From positions 62,001 through 126,000 of the forward strand of contig JADCRB010000104.1 of the NCBI GenBank assembly GCA_021464245.1: a stretch of DNA of 64,000 bases, written 5' to 3'. The notes beneath the pieces were generated by a model. That model searched no databases, was not told where the DNA came from, and worked only from the letters and a program-made list of their open reading frames with translations. This DNA comes from Carallia brachiata. Its lineage: Eukaryota; Streptophyta; Magnoliopsida; Malpighiales; Rhizophoraceae. The translations under genes and the position numbers were made by a program. Positions 37,936 through 51,200 of this stretch are shown here, in pieces (the stretch's first letter is position 1; the number at the start of each line of letters is the position of its first letter).

Positions 37936-40900
37936 AACAAAAAAGATAGAGCTTTTATATTCCAACTTGCCGGCTCTACGGTCATCATTAATATGGAGAC
38001 AAAATTAAGGTTATCGATACGGGGTTGAGTGGAAAAGCAAATGAGTATGATTTCCGCCGCTTGTCCGTGGGGTTGAGTGGAAAAGCAATGAATATGATTT
38101 CCGCGCGCCGCTTCAAATATGGTTGTTATCTCGTCAGTTCTTTTTGTTAAAGACTGTGTTTCCTTTTTCTTTTCTTTTCTCTCTCTCTTTTTTTTTTTGT
38201 TTTTTTTAACCAATAAGTCAAGTTAATTAAAAGGATAGGATTTTCTATCATCCATATATTGGCAATATTGAAGCTACAAGATAACTTTAACTATGTGACA
38301 GCCACCTTAATAATGGTCCACCACTACTTCGAATTCTTTTTGTTCTTCTTTTCTTTCGTTTTTTTACGACTCACCGCCAATGTGCATGTAAGTACGTACA
38401 TTAGTAGAGACTTTAAAATTGGAGATCTTGTTTAATTAATTATATGGAATTGAACCCTATACATAATTATGGGCAGTCGACTTTTGCGGTAAGAAGGACC
38501 CCAGAATTGTCTACTGTACTATTGGTGAACTCTATGGTGCCCTATGACTATGTGATTGAAAAGAAAATTGATGCGCAGTAGTTTACAAGCTTAGGCTATA
38601 TACCTCCAGCGGCTATCCATCTCTTTTTTTTTTTTTAATAACGGAAAGAGATCTGTGAGTAATCAGCTGAGCAATTAAGTAGGTTTGAGCTTTTATATAT
38701 GGATCATCAATTGTGTACTAACTCAAAAAAAAAAAAAAAACAGAGATTTCTATATTAACGGATAGATAGTTGTTGAATAATATCAATATCGGTGCAATTA
38801 ATTTCCGTCTCCTTTTCTCGGTTGAAAATTTCCAATCAAAAAGGTAAGAACAAGAACAAGCAACAATATAACGGGTCACTAAATCCACTTCTTATTAGAC
38901 TTTAGCCTTAATGTTTGGTTATGGATCTTTGGCTCTCTTATAAATGTTGCTTGAACTCTCTTCTCCCTTTCCATGTGGAATTGCCTTTCTTAGGATGCGC
39001 ACTTAATCTTGAACACTCCTTTTCAAGGGTGAGTTGATTTGCTATCTTTGAACACCTTAAAAATTATTACATCTTGCCTATTGACTGCCTCACTACATAG
39101 CTGTCTGCCTCTAATAGGGCCGTCTTGCCATTGAGCCCTCTTGTTTTACATGTAATTCTTGGTGCCTTTTTTGTCAAGTTTCGGACTCCATGTTTTGGGC
39201 TTCTTTTTAGTCTTTTTTTGAGTGAACATGTTTTATTAATGAGCTACCACTCTTCTTCTAGGGTTTCTTTTTTGGGTCTTCCATTGAGGGTGTAGTTTAT
39301 TTCCATCATCAATCTCATGAGGAGAGTTCTCCATGTTATGGATTGATATACCTGTCACTATCATTTCTGTGCAAGTCTCATAAGATCATTAGCATTTTGA
39401 TATCACTCGTTAAAATTTACGTATGCATAAAGTGTAGACTCAAGCACAATAGCGGACAACAATTTTTCAAAATGTAGGAGTAAAAACAAGCAACAAAATA
39501 ATGAGTTATTATTTCTCAGGAGACATTTCAGTAGTTAATATTTAAACTTCTATTTTAGAAGTTTTGAGTTATAATTTAAAAAGAGATGGTGTGAGATTTA
39601 TGGAATGGAAGAGTTATTCTCATTATATATCTCACGGTCTAACAAGCCTCACAATGGACCAAGAAAAAATAATGAGTCATTATTAACTCTCTTCTATCCA
39701 AAACTTTAACACATAGTTATGAGTCATTGAGCCTCTCGTGTATGTTGCTTGAACTCTCTTTATCTCATCTGCATTGCTATGTTTCTATACTTGTTATTAT
39801 ATCCTATAATCCTTTTTTTTTTTTTTTGTTGGATTCTGGATTACAAGTTCAATGTTAGAAGTGCATACAAAAATCTGAATGCTCATTTTTTTTCCCTAAA
39901 ATTTTGATATATAGCTTGATCTATTGATTAATTAGGGCAACTTAAAAATGAAAAGAAATCAGTCAAAATTTAGAAAGAACTGGAGGTACATGCAAGAAAA
40001 CTTGATGCAACATGGAGCTGCAATAGAATAGAAGAGGGTCCACTACTCTAATTGGAGTGTCATTACCTGGGTAGGTTGCTTAGTTGTTGAAAAGATATAT
40101 ATCTTCGACTTCTATGGTTCATATTTTCTCTTCTGGAGTCAAATAGGGCGTTAGTTGGCTTTTTTATTTTAAGAACATAATCAGTACCCACTAATAAATT
40201 ATCATGCCATTAATATATATAATCTTAATAACACTGCATGGCATCAAGCGTCAGTTATATGTAAATTGAAATATTTGATATCATAATGTGTAGTGCTTGC
40301 CAATTGCCATTGAATTGATATATATAATGTACCGCTGATTGTAATGACAATTATTGGGTTCATTGAATTGCTCCTCTCAGGTGTTTACAAAATCCTATTA
40401 TTTCCAAAAGTCAAAGTACCATTGTCGCTTAATTTCTTTTGTTTTTTTTAGGGGTGATGAGGTTCTGTTAATGTTTTTGGTTGCCTAGACAATCCTCAAA
40501 ACACAAACGGCATGGTTGTTCGGACTTCCGAGAGGTCTGAAGATCGACAAGAGCAAACAAGGCTACTGTTTGGATTGAGTGAGCAAACTTGGCTTTGATG
40601 CTATGGCGTATAGGTAGTGCGGGTTTCATTCAATAAAAATAAGTATGAAGTGTGTCACTATAATCGTCTGATAGCTGCTAGCTTTTATGGCCCAATAGCA
40701 ACAGGCAGTCTGTTCTTTGATGTTGTCGGGTTTCGATTGGTGTTAGTCTCATGACATCTGCTTCACATGTCCGTTCTGTTGGTATTAGTTTCTTCTCCAA
40801 CAATTGTGGGCTTACAAACTGCATTGCATTGCTTTGGGCTTTACATTTGGGCTTCTCTCTCTTTCGGCTGAATGTGACGCCCTTTATTAACAAAAAAAAA

Positions 40901-41800
40901 AACAAAACAAACTTACCAAAAAAAAAAAAAAAAAAAACCAATAACAAGTCATGTCCTACTATTAAGTTAATATAGATTGCAAACTTATATATATAAGACA
41001 CAATAACAAAAATAACTCAGCTGTGTTTGGCTTGAAGACAGCCACCATCTGCAACCTTACTATAATAATTAATAATTAATATACAATGAAGCCGAAGATG
41101 GGAGAGAAAAGCGAAGAATTTTTTTAATGAAAAAAAATAGATATATCATAGATATATCGGTTATTAAATTTGTAAATTAAAATCTGAACAATTTTCATTT
41201 AACGTGTCTCATTTAACTAAATTTTAAAGAAGGGATCACCGTTTAAGTATTGTTAAATCTAATAAGGTTTTATTAAATTGATTACAATAATTATTGAGTT
41301 TGAAATCAGTACTGTAAATTATTAAAAGAATATTAATTCTACACACCATCTCTGAGACTTAAACTCAGATTGAACGTACAAAAAATACAACAAATTATTA
41401 TCAGATTATCGGTTGGTAAAGAAGTTGGCGAAGATAAATGTATTAATATTAATAATAATAATAAATAATATTAGAATCATTAGAAAAATGCTTTGTGGTT
41501 GAGAACTGGAGACACCCAACGTAACATCATAATTAATTAAATAAATTATATATGCATCAGATGACGATGAGAATGGGGATGAGTGTGTGCGTGTGTATGT
41601 GTGTGAACAGGAAGCGCGAGGAACACACCCTGACCATAGTGGCACCCATACCATACGGGCCAGGGCCATACGGCCATACCCTCCGTCCGATTCCCTTCCT
41701 TCCGATTCCGAGTACATGATAGTGTGAAATCCTTCATTTCATGATCCCTTCCCCTTCCCGTCTCAGGCACGCAGTTGTCCATTTCCCCAACAACATTTAA
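37936..41800. other. Gene-poor spacer with weak duplications and an A-tailed segment
   Basis: No gene supported. Related sequences occur at about 38840-38960 and 39640-39790 (both with ATGTTGCTTGAACTCTCTT and AACAAGCAACAA or AATAATGAGTCAT context), probably degenerate copies of one repeat. 40490-40890 ends in TTTATTAAC followed by A-runs (40890-40937), which could be the 3' tail of a retroposed sequence, but I recognise no coding part. Confidence 0.4.
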
Positions 41801-42489
41801 CATTTAACAATTAACAAAAGCTTCATCATCGTCATCAGCAGCAGCAGCAGCAATCAATCGGCATCAGGATCCGCACTCCTCCTTCCCCTTCTCCTTCTCC
41901 TCTTTCCATATTCTCCTCCTCCTTTTTGTCACCGGTGAGCTCATCTAATCTCAATCTCTCTACTCTATTCTTCCCCCCCCCCATTATCCTCATTTTTTTT
42001 CATTCAAAAAAAAAAAAAAAACAAAACAAAGGAGTAAAAAAAAAAGGGGGAAAATATATTTGTTCTTACTCTTTCACATTAACGTTGATGTCGTACTTCC
42101 AATTCCTCGTTGATCTTTTTTTTTTTTGATATATATAATTTATGTTTCCCTTCGAAAAAAATGAATTCCGCCCTACAATTTCTTTTTTCTGCTGAGATTC
42201 TCTCTCGCCTCTTTTTTATTTTTGCTGTTTTTCTTGAAATTTTTTTTAATAAGCACATGGGAAGATAATTTTGCTTTTTTCTGTTGTGTATTAGTTTTCT
42301 TCCTTTCAAATCAAATCAAATCAAATCAAATCAAATTGTGTATTTGCTAACGAATGAAAATGGGAATAGAAACAAACTTACGCGTTCTGTTTGCTTTCAT
42401 AGTGCTATTATTGTTCATTTCTAGCTTTTTTTTTTAAATTTGCTTTTGGTTTCTATACCTTAGACTTAGAGGGCAAACGTAATCGGAGG

Positions 42490-42531
42490 ATGGAGGCATA
42501 CAAGAAAGGTGCGGAAGAGATTCTTCAGTAA
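42490..42531 (+). other. Upstream ORF of the TLC gene
   Basis: ATG at 42490 opens a 13-codon frame ending in TAA at 42529-42531, about 65 bases upstream of the first main-frame ATG. If this region is in the mature 5' leader, it could reduce initiation at the main start. The leader itself is not proven. Confidence 0.4.
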
Positions 42532-42607
42532 AGTTCCATTTACATGAACAACAAAGACGAGTACAAAAAATAAAAATTATTTAAATAAAAAAAGGATGAA
42601 GAGGAAG

Positions 42608-45600
42608 ATGGCAGCGTCGAAAGAGGCGGTCATGGCCATTGAGTCCTACAGAAATCAAGCAGAGGTTCTGGTCAAGAGTTACTTATTCGCAGACCCTATC
42701 ATTCCTTACACCTCCGTCCTTGCCGGCATTTTTGCTTGCAAAGTGGTAATTAATCCCCCCCCCCCCCCCCCACCACACACACACATGTTTTTCAATACTA
42801 ATTTTACCGACTTCAATTGGCATTGATCCTTCAGTTCCATTTTGCGAGTTTTAGTTATAGGTTTGTTTTCAATCATTTGCTATCTTCAGATTTTCCAACA
42901 CATACAACTGTTATTCCTGTTATTTCCAACTCATCCAAGGCATGGTGAATTTTATCTGGGAAATTAGTTCTAACATATGCAGCTTATTCACATCTAATCA
43001 ACCTAATGGATTGTTTTAGTGCATTCTCTCTTTTCTTTGCTAATTTGTGTTTTCCTGCTTCTTCCCAACTGGCCCAGGTGTATGATCTTTCTGAATTGAT
43101 CAGCACGTTTTACATAAAGGCTTATTCCGGCCTTACGAAAATTCAACGAATTGATTGGAACAATCGGTGCGTACTGTGTTTTGGCCCTGCATTCTTTGTA
43201 TTGTAATTGTTTGTAATTATTGCCTCTATGCTAATACAATGGAATGAACTGAATGTTTGCAGAGCCATGTCTTCCATTCACGCTGTTTTCATGACAGCTG
43301 TGTCACTGTATTTTGTGTTCTGGTCAGATCTCTTCTCTGACCAACAGCCTGCTGGGTTTATTACTTTTCGGAGTTCTTCGGTCTCCACATTCGGACTCGG
43401 TGTAAGGACTTCTATATCTTTTGCTAGTGACCCAGCCATGTGAACCATGATTCTATAGATCTACTGTTATTTTTGGTGGTATCAGCTTTCTTATTCATTC
43501 GATATCTTTCCTTGAAAAGTCATTTAATCTCCAACTCTTCAGTTTTTGTTGATGATCTAGAAGACAGTTTGGCTCAACTTCCAACTTCATGCACATGAGA
43601 TGAAGCAGATTTGGATTCAATGTCTGATACATAAATTAAACTGTTGGATGAAGAAATATATAAAATATATATTATAATTATGTCATTGAAAAGGAAAAAA
43701 AAAAGAGTAGTTTTTTTTTTTTTTTGTTATATCTTTGAAAGTTTCAATAGGTACTATCAAGAGAATAAAAAAAAAAAAAAAATCCAATGAAACCTTTAAT
43801 GATGCCTCATAGCTAGATGATCATTGTCTGAAGCCTCATAGCTAGATAGAATGTGTACATGGTACTACAGATACTTTATAGCATTGCAGTTGCTAAATGA
43901 TGCTGGATGCTGGATGTCCATATGATCACAGAAAATAAACTTGCTGTGTTGTGGGACAGATTGGTAATTGTTATTATTGATTTTGTTAACAGATGCTTCA
44001 GGCTGACCTTATTGCTGAAAGATAAATGACTAGGCCTTCAATCTGAAAGATGATGAGAGTTTTTCATGCCACTCATTGTTTGATTGTTCTTACAGCCAAT
44101 TATCTTTATTAGCTTCCCAAAATAATGGTTATTTTGAAATGAACGAATCTGCCTCTTATCTATTCTTGACAGGTTTCTGTTGGATACTTCGTTGCAGATC
44201 TGGGAATGATTTTGTGGTACTATCCTGCCTTAGGTGGAATGGAGTATGTAAGTGATTGAAAATGATAAATGACAACTGACAACTGTTCATAGGTTTTTGT
44301 TTTCTTTTTTATGCAAGGAATGGTTACAAGAGACCTGATATGTTAAGTGTTTCCTCTTCTATCTTTCTTCTTACTGTTACTTATGAACTTGCTAATCCTT
44401 GGACATATCCATTTCACTATGGAACATTTCTGTGATTTTCTTTTTGTTTCAATTAGTTGAATTTGACATGAATTTCTTACAAATATGTGGAAGCTAGGAT
44501 TCTCATATCACCTTCCGTATATGGTTACCATCTTAGCATTTATACCAGTGACCATTGTTACCCCTGCCCTATTTTATTCACACATAAAATCTCGAACCAC
44601 CTTTTGGTGGGATAAAGCTGGTGAATCTACAAAAGGGATGGTTAATGAGGGAGTATAGCTAAGCGTGCAGCAGTAACAATAGGAACAAAGTTGATCTCAC
44701 ATAATACATACCTTAGTTTTCATCGTAAGGTGGCTAGAGTGTGACACTGTATCACATTATGAAGGATACTGGTGCAGCTCACAACACAGTGACATATGGT
44801 TTCAGGTTATCCATCATTCGCTTTCTGCAATTGCGGTAGCATATTCAATGCTTAGTGGAGAAGGACAGATTTATACATACATGTGCCTTATCTCTGAAGT
44901 GACAACTCCCGAGATTAACATCCGTTGGTAGGTTTGCAGTGAATCCATTATAGATGGGTGTTGAATTGTAGACTTAAGTAGTACTAATTTTCTTCCTTCT
45001 CCTCATAGGTATCTTGATACAGCTGGTATGAAGAGGTCCACTGCCTATCTCCTTAATGGTGTAGTAATCTTTCTCGCTTGGTTGGTGAGTGGATTTCTCA
45101 CTTATTAATTTGCTCGCTTAAATGCTAACTGTTGAATTGACTGCAAATGAATAATGATAAGCACTTTGGTACATTAAAGCTTATACCACATGGACATTGT
45201 TCGAACATGAACTTTTTGAACTTATCATCCATAACTTGATTAATTGCAGATTGCAAGAGTTATGCTGTTCATTTACATATTTTATCACATCTGCTTGCAC
45301 TATTATCAGGTGATTCTACGTTCCTCTGTGTTTTGCCTGTCTGTTCTGATTTGGATTTGTGCAAGCCGGAATCTTTTCATGCATATTCGGAATCATTTAC
45401 TGGATATTTTCTTCTTGCTTAGCAGTTGTGCTGCATGGTTATATAACTTTAAAAATCTCCTAATCTGATTTCCATTGTTCTGTCATTAAATGCCAAGAGG
45501 AGAGTAATATTAGAAATGAGTAAAGTTAAGTAAGTAAAATAGATTAGTTATCCTGATACAAAATTTTTCATTGTTCTCTTTCAAATTTGTAGCAGGTAGA

Positions 45601-45907
45601 GCCAAAGTTTACTTGATTTAGCGGATTTATCTCCATTCTGCAGTAGTTCTGCAGTCTTAATCAAAAATTTTCCCAAATGAAATCTAAAATGTGGAGAAGC
45701 GAAATCCTTCGTAGTTGTATCTTTGTTGAGTTCCGACTTTGGTTCCCTCATGTTGAGAGCTATTATTGATATGTGCAGGTTATCCAAATGAGCTCGTTTG
45801 GTTGTCTTGTGGTTTTTGTGGTGCCATCAGTTTTATTTATCATGAACTTGGCATGGTTTGCCAAGATTATTAAGGGGTTGAAGAAAACCTTAGCGAAAAG
45901 ACAATGA
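42608..45907 (+). CDS. TLC-domain (TRAM/LAG1/CLN8) membrane protein, 8 exons
   Basis: Exons 42608-42745, 43078-43166, 43263-43401, 44173-44247, 44806-44927, 45009-45084, 45250-45309, 45779-45907 join to 275 residues. Start at 42608 (MAASKEAV) is preferred over 42596 (MKRKMAAS) from family resemblance; both are in frame. Landmarks: DPIIPYTSVLAGIFACKVVYDL, WNNRAMSSIHAVFM, ALYFVFWSDLF-like segment, YFVADLGMILWYYPALGGMEY, then HHSLSAIAVAYSMLSGEGQ, SEVTTPEINIRWYLD and the basic end GLKKTLAKRQ. Five to seven hydrophobic helices are visible. It resembles the Arabidopsis At1g31300/At4g19645 and animal TLCD4/TMEM56 group. The TLC fold occurs in lipid-sensing or lipid-synthesis proteins, but the biochemical role of this subgroup is not established. 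A C15 tract lies just after the first donor site. Confidence 0.92.
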
Positions 45908-46129
45908 TGGCCATACACGTCCAAATTGGTTTGGCTTGTTTGTGTTACGAAAAAGGGTACAGCAGACCAGTGTATTTTCCGTTTCTTTACTGTATAGATG
46001 ATATAGAGGCAGTAAAAAAGGGCAACGAAATATTGGAGGCAATCTGATTCACAAGCCAATGAATGTAGGATTCTCTTATGTAATTTTGTGCTGTGAACTT
46101 TTTGCTGCGTTGACTGAAGAAGAGAAGAA

Positions 46130-47085
46130 AACAATTGAGCTTCGGCAGACTAGCGTCACATGAAACCAAATGTAACGTGAAATATAAATGTGTTTCAAAT
46201 ACCATTGGCCTTGTTTCGTCAATTTAGTAAAGGGAGCCATTTTGTTTAACAAAAGAGCTAAATGGCACTGGCTTATTTATTGGCGTCTCGTTTTACACAA
46301 GGCGACTCCTCGGTTTTTTTCAAAAAAAAAAAAAAAATGATTTTTTTAAAATTTTAGATTTATTTTTGAGTTTTGGGTTTTATTGTAAATTTTCTAATTT
46401 TTGTGGTAACTTTTGGATTTTTTAAGAATTTTCCGAATTTTTTCACTTTGCAAAATAATAATAATAATAATAAATTTATTTTTAAATTTATTTTACTTCA
46501 AATGTACTCTCGTATTTTCGTTCTCAAAAAAAAAAAAAGTACTGTCGTATTTTTAATGATATGGCAATCAACTCTGTAGTCAGTAATTAAGTTGGGAACT
46601 GAAGAGAGAGAATAGATGTTTCATTCCAAGGATGAAGTGTTAACTAACCACCAGGGGGTCACTAAAGTATGAGTCCATTTCGAGGCATCCTTCTCACAAC
46701 AAGAAGCAGCGTTGGATCCTGGTAATTTGGTAGTACCAGTATGCCCAGAAGAATATCAAAAGGACTGATTCCATTTCTTCAGACCACCATTCTCTTTCCA
46801 AAGGGGTAAAATGTGAATATTTTTTCAATAAAAGTTGGTTGAATGGCCAAAATTCTCCTTTGTAGTTGAGTTTTGCCTCTTTCCTCGGATTTTATTGAGC
46901 ATCTTGCAAGAAAGCGCGAATGAATTGAATGTGCACTACATGCACTGTCAGGGTCAAATGTAGCGACGGATACTTTTTAGAACAGCTAAAAAAAAAAAAA
47001 AGGTTCAAATCTTTACGTTTATGGAAATATTTCCATTAACATTTCGGACTTTGTCGTACTTAAGCGTTAACACAGAGGTTAGGGC

Positions 47086-47116
<31 letters not shown>

Positions 47117-47700
47117 AAAACATTAACATAGAGCTCGTTTGCATATCGGCTAGAACACGACGGGGGCAAAATAGGAAACAAAAAAACTTTTTAGTTATCT
47201 ATTATTACATGAGTGTTAATTAATAAAGTGATAAAAAAAATTATACGATGTAAAAGATAAATTATAAAAAAATTATACAATGAGTTAAGAAAATTGAACT
47301 ATCTAAATAATTTATTATTAAAAAAAATTTATTTTTATTAATTAATTATATATCATATAAATTTTTTTATAATTTTTTTATTACGTGGTTATATTTTATT
47401 TTGTCTAATAACAACTATAAAACACTCGCTTACTAAACACCCCATCTATCTAATACTCTCAAAAGAAAATTAGAAGAATGGGAAAAACTAAAAAAGAAAG
47501 AGAGAGAGAGAGAGAGAGAGAAAAAAAAGAAGAAGTCCAAAAGCAAAAAATAAGCTGGTGGCTGTCCGCACCGCTGACGCCAACAATTACCATCTCTCGG
47601 CGCCACGCGATTGGGCCACCCCCCAAACCCTAACATTACTAATTTACGGAGGAAGAAAGAGAGCTGCAAGCAAAAGAAGAAGAAGAAAGAAGAAGAAGAA
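46130..47700. other. TLC 3' UTR, intergenic spacer and CYCT1 upstream region
   Basis: No gene supported. A possible MITE occupies 47133-47450 (see separate entry). Poly-A runs at 46990-47003 and 47086-47113. A (GA)n tract at about 47500-47520 and GAAGAA repeats at 47675-47710 probably belong to the CYCT1 promoter and leader. Confidence 0.45.
47133..47450. mobile_element. Possible hAT-like MITE
   Basis: The left end reads GCTCGTTTGCATATCGGCTAG and the right end, reversed, GGGTGTTTAGTAAGCGAGTG, both loosely like the (G)GGCGTTTGGTAAGCGAGT ends of some plant MITEs. The centre is very AT-rich with partly inverted segments. The ends match each other poorly and no target duplication is clear. Confidence 0.3.
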
Positions 47701-47711
47701 AAAGAAGAAAG

Positions 47712-48132
47712 ATGACGGGTGGGTTCTCCGTCTTCGAGGTGGGTCTCTTCCTTTCTCCATTATTTAGGGTTTTGTTTTGCTTTTCTTGCAAGTGAATTTG
47801 TTTTTTTTCTTTTTTCGATTCTGTTTTCAAAATCTCCTCCCTAAATTGATGCCAACGCCCAAATATCAATCACCATATCCTTATTCAGTATTACGACATT
47901 AAAAAAAAATAAAGAAAAGAAAAGGCTCTATATGAATACTGTCTACCAAAACCCAGGGATATGATATTGAAGCCCTACAATAGCTTGAATAACATTTTTT
48001 TCTTTTTAAAAATTAAAAAAAAAAAACTGGTTTTGGTTTATTGTGACGGCTTTGTGTCTTGTTGAATTATTGACTTGGGGATTCCCATTTTATTTATTTA
48101 TTTTTTTTTAGGACAAAAGAAAAAATCTTTAG
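47712..48132 (+). other. Spliced upstream ORF in the CYCT1 leader (inferred)
   Basis: ATG at 47712 encodes MTGGFSVFE up to a good donor (GAG|GTGGGT, 47739). A pyrimidine-tract acceptor ends at 48111 (TTTTTTTTTAG|GACAAA). Joined, the frame continues DKRKNL and stops at 48130-48132, ahead of the main start at 48227. This predicts a leader intron and a 15-codon upstream ORF. Splicing is inferred only. Confidence 0.45.
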
Positions 48133-48226
48133 TCGTAGATTTGTTTCTGCTCTCAATTGAACAAGTGATACGGAGGTGGATTGTATCTTGCATGCTTGTT
48201 GGCTGGATCCTAAGTCTGGGAAATTT

Positions 48227-51200
48227 ATGGCTGCTTTATTGCCTGGGGATTCTTCTTCGCATTGTGCAATTTCTGAGAGTTGGCCTTCTAGACGTCCGCC
48301 TTTGACCCAAGACAAGCCCCAGGAGGAAGTGGGTCGTTGGTATTTTACTAGGAAGGAAATAGAAGAAAATTCTCCTTCTAGAAGACATGGAATTGACTTG
48401 AAGAAGGAGACCTATTTACGCAAGTCCTATTGCACTTTCTTGCAGGACCTTGGCATGAGACTCATGATGTTAGTTTTTCCCATTCACTCATTCAATTGAT
48501 TGATTTTTGTTATGTGGTATGGTGTTCAATTTTCATGCTTTCTCTTCTCTTCTTCTTTTTTTTTCCCCCCTTCCATCTCATCAATCATCATATAGAACAT
48601 ACTTTTGTGATTTGTGATGTTTAAAGCTCTAGTCTAGTCAGCTCATGGATTTTATGCCCCCCCGCCCTTTTATAGCTTTTGGGTGGGAATTTTTTTTTGG
48701 GGGGGCATCATTCTTTGCTTGACTTTTTCCATCCATGTGCTTTTAATAAACAGTTAGCCTACTAGGCTTTAGGCATTGTTACATGTCAATCTTTATGATA
48801 AAATTCTGAACGATCTCAGATGTTAGCATCCATAACAAATGCATGTTTAGATCTTCTTTTGAATCCTTGATCTGTGTTTCCGGCCTTCTGAAGATTCAAG
48901 GGTGTACTCTTCATTATTACTATTGCTATGGAAATTGTATTATTATCAACTTGAAGGAACATGGCAATCAGTACGGGAGCCGCCTAATTACTTATTTTTG
49001 CTTTGCACGCGCATGAACACAAGTCTCTTTTTTTTTTTAAAGATAGTTCTTGTGGGCCTAGTTCTTAGTATTGCTATTGTCATAATGTTTGGTATCACAG
49101 TTTGTAATATTGAAAGTCTAAAGGAAGCTGTCAGTCATTTTTCTAAGCCCCCTTCGAGGATGAAAGCATTGTTGTCAAAAAAAAATGCATCTTATTCACC
49201 AAAAATCTGAACTATCGTTTATTTAATCTTGAAGGGGGAAGGTGATCCTTTAAAAATTGAAGTAATCTCTCTCTCACGCCTATACAATAAAAGAAATGCT
49301 CTTTTTGTGTGCATGTTTGCTACCCTGGCTGTTGAATTCAATTCCAGTGAATAAACATAACTCTTATGTGCACACTGTGCCATTGACTTTGTCCATGTGC
49401 CTTGGCAAAATTTCCTTGAAGATGTCCAAAGCTATGTTACAAGTTAATATTATATGTGAATTTTTATGTTTGTGCAGACCCCAGATAACTATAGCCACAG
49501 CAATAATATTTTGTCACCGCTTCTTCATTCGTCAATCACATGCAAAGAATGACAGACGGGTTAGTTCTTGCTGCACTTAAAATAATCTAAGTCCTTATCA
49601 TTTTGTGTAAACATTGCTTGCTTCAGCATTATTGTATCTGTTGCGTGGTGGTAAGTTGTAAGTGCATGGATATATTGAATTGAAAATAATGATATGTTCA
49701 TATAGGACATTATCTATTTTGTTGAAGGGCGAACTTAGTGTAACAGTAAGGTTACTCTATTGTGACATGAAGGTCACATATTCAAGTCGCAAAAATTGCT
49801 TATTGGTCAAAACAAAGGTAAGGACTACATTCATGTGGCCCTTTTTCAAATTCCACATGGGAGTCTCGTGCATGCGACACCGATTTTATATCGGATTTCT
49901 TGTTGAGATGTGAATTTTCTATAATGTGCAATGAAGGTATAAGTTGTTATCTTTGAAATAGTATTCAATCATAGTTTAAGCATCTGTAATGACTATTACT
50001 TTAATTTTGTTTGTTATGCCTGTGGATAAAATGAAACCCTTAAGGAAGGAGCCGACAGATAATTATATTGCATAGAAAAGTTGAAAACAAATGTTAAATG
50101 GAAGTAAGAATTGAAAGCTTTCTAGGCTGTTAGCGGGGAGTTTGTGGTGTTTGTATATGGTGGCAGTGGTGGTGCTGTAATTTTATGGTTGACCCATTTC
50201 TGTGCTTGACCTTCTTAGGGAGTATAGCCCTAGAAGTGAAAGAATGTGCACCATTTGGTTGACATTAGCTTTAGTAATGCGAAAGGGTTTTTAGAAAAGA
50301 TGATCAATGTACTGCCTAATTTCTGTTTCTTTGAATGATGCGACATATTTTATCAGCCTTGGCAGTGTTATGTGGTTTAAAAAGCAGCATAAGCACGTGT
50401 GCTCTGACTTGTTATAGCATTTTGATGATGTGCTTCCAAAACTCCAACTGATTTTTGTTTGTGATTTTATGTGTAGAATTCCAATTAAATTTGGGATTAA
50501 GGTTTTGTTATTGTTGCTGTTCCCCTTGATTGTATGTGTAGGAGCCAAATGTAGTTTCTACTTGGATAAGACTTGTAGAATCTTTTAGTTGATAATCTTA
50601 GGAAATGGTTTTGCCATAATTTAAGCAATGTGCATGTACCCATTTGATGGTGCATTGATGGAATGAGGACATAAATAGAAGGGAAAAAAGTGGAGGAAAG
50701 TATGAGGAACCCAAAGGAGGTCTCCTTTCCCTCCCTGTCAACTGTATTCTACTAAACCTCAATCTTAAATTAATCTCACTCCTTACAAAATTCAAATGAA
50801 AATGTCTTAGTTCTAACATACCGCAAGAAAAGTCAAATAATTATCTTTATTAATTAGAATATCCTTTAGCAAATTTGAATCCTAGTTAATAAGAAAATTT
50901 GCTCCAGGATTGCCAGTAAAAAAAATAATGTGCTAATGTTTCCCTTTCTATGCCTCAATCATCAGTCCTGCAGCCATGCTTTTTTAGAAGCACAACTATT
51001 TAATGATGTATGTTTGTCCAAATTTATCTGCAGTGCATCATGACTATTCCTGGAGATGATGGATTGTGTATTGTAAAATTGATCAGACTAACAAGGCCTA
51101 TGATTGATTGTGCATGTGTCAAATCATGAAAAGTAAAATAATCTATTATTTAACCTTGTCTTTTAATTAGCATTTTCATTCAGTTATCGAAGGTTTTGGT

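Noticed and set aside
37875..38213. Open frame with Gly-rich end over the C25 tract
   Set aside because: Produced by the homopolymer; no conserved domain and no splice context.
40490..40940. Possible LINE 3' end with A-tail
   Set aside because: No reverse transcriptase or other coding trace; A-runs are common throughout this window.
45763..46205. Minus-strand frames over the end of the TLC gene
   Set aside because: Antisense shadows of TLC exon 8 and its 3' UTR.
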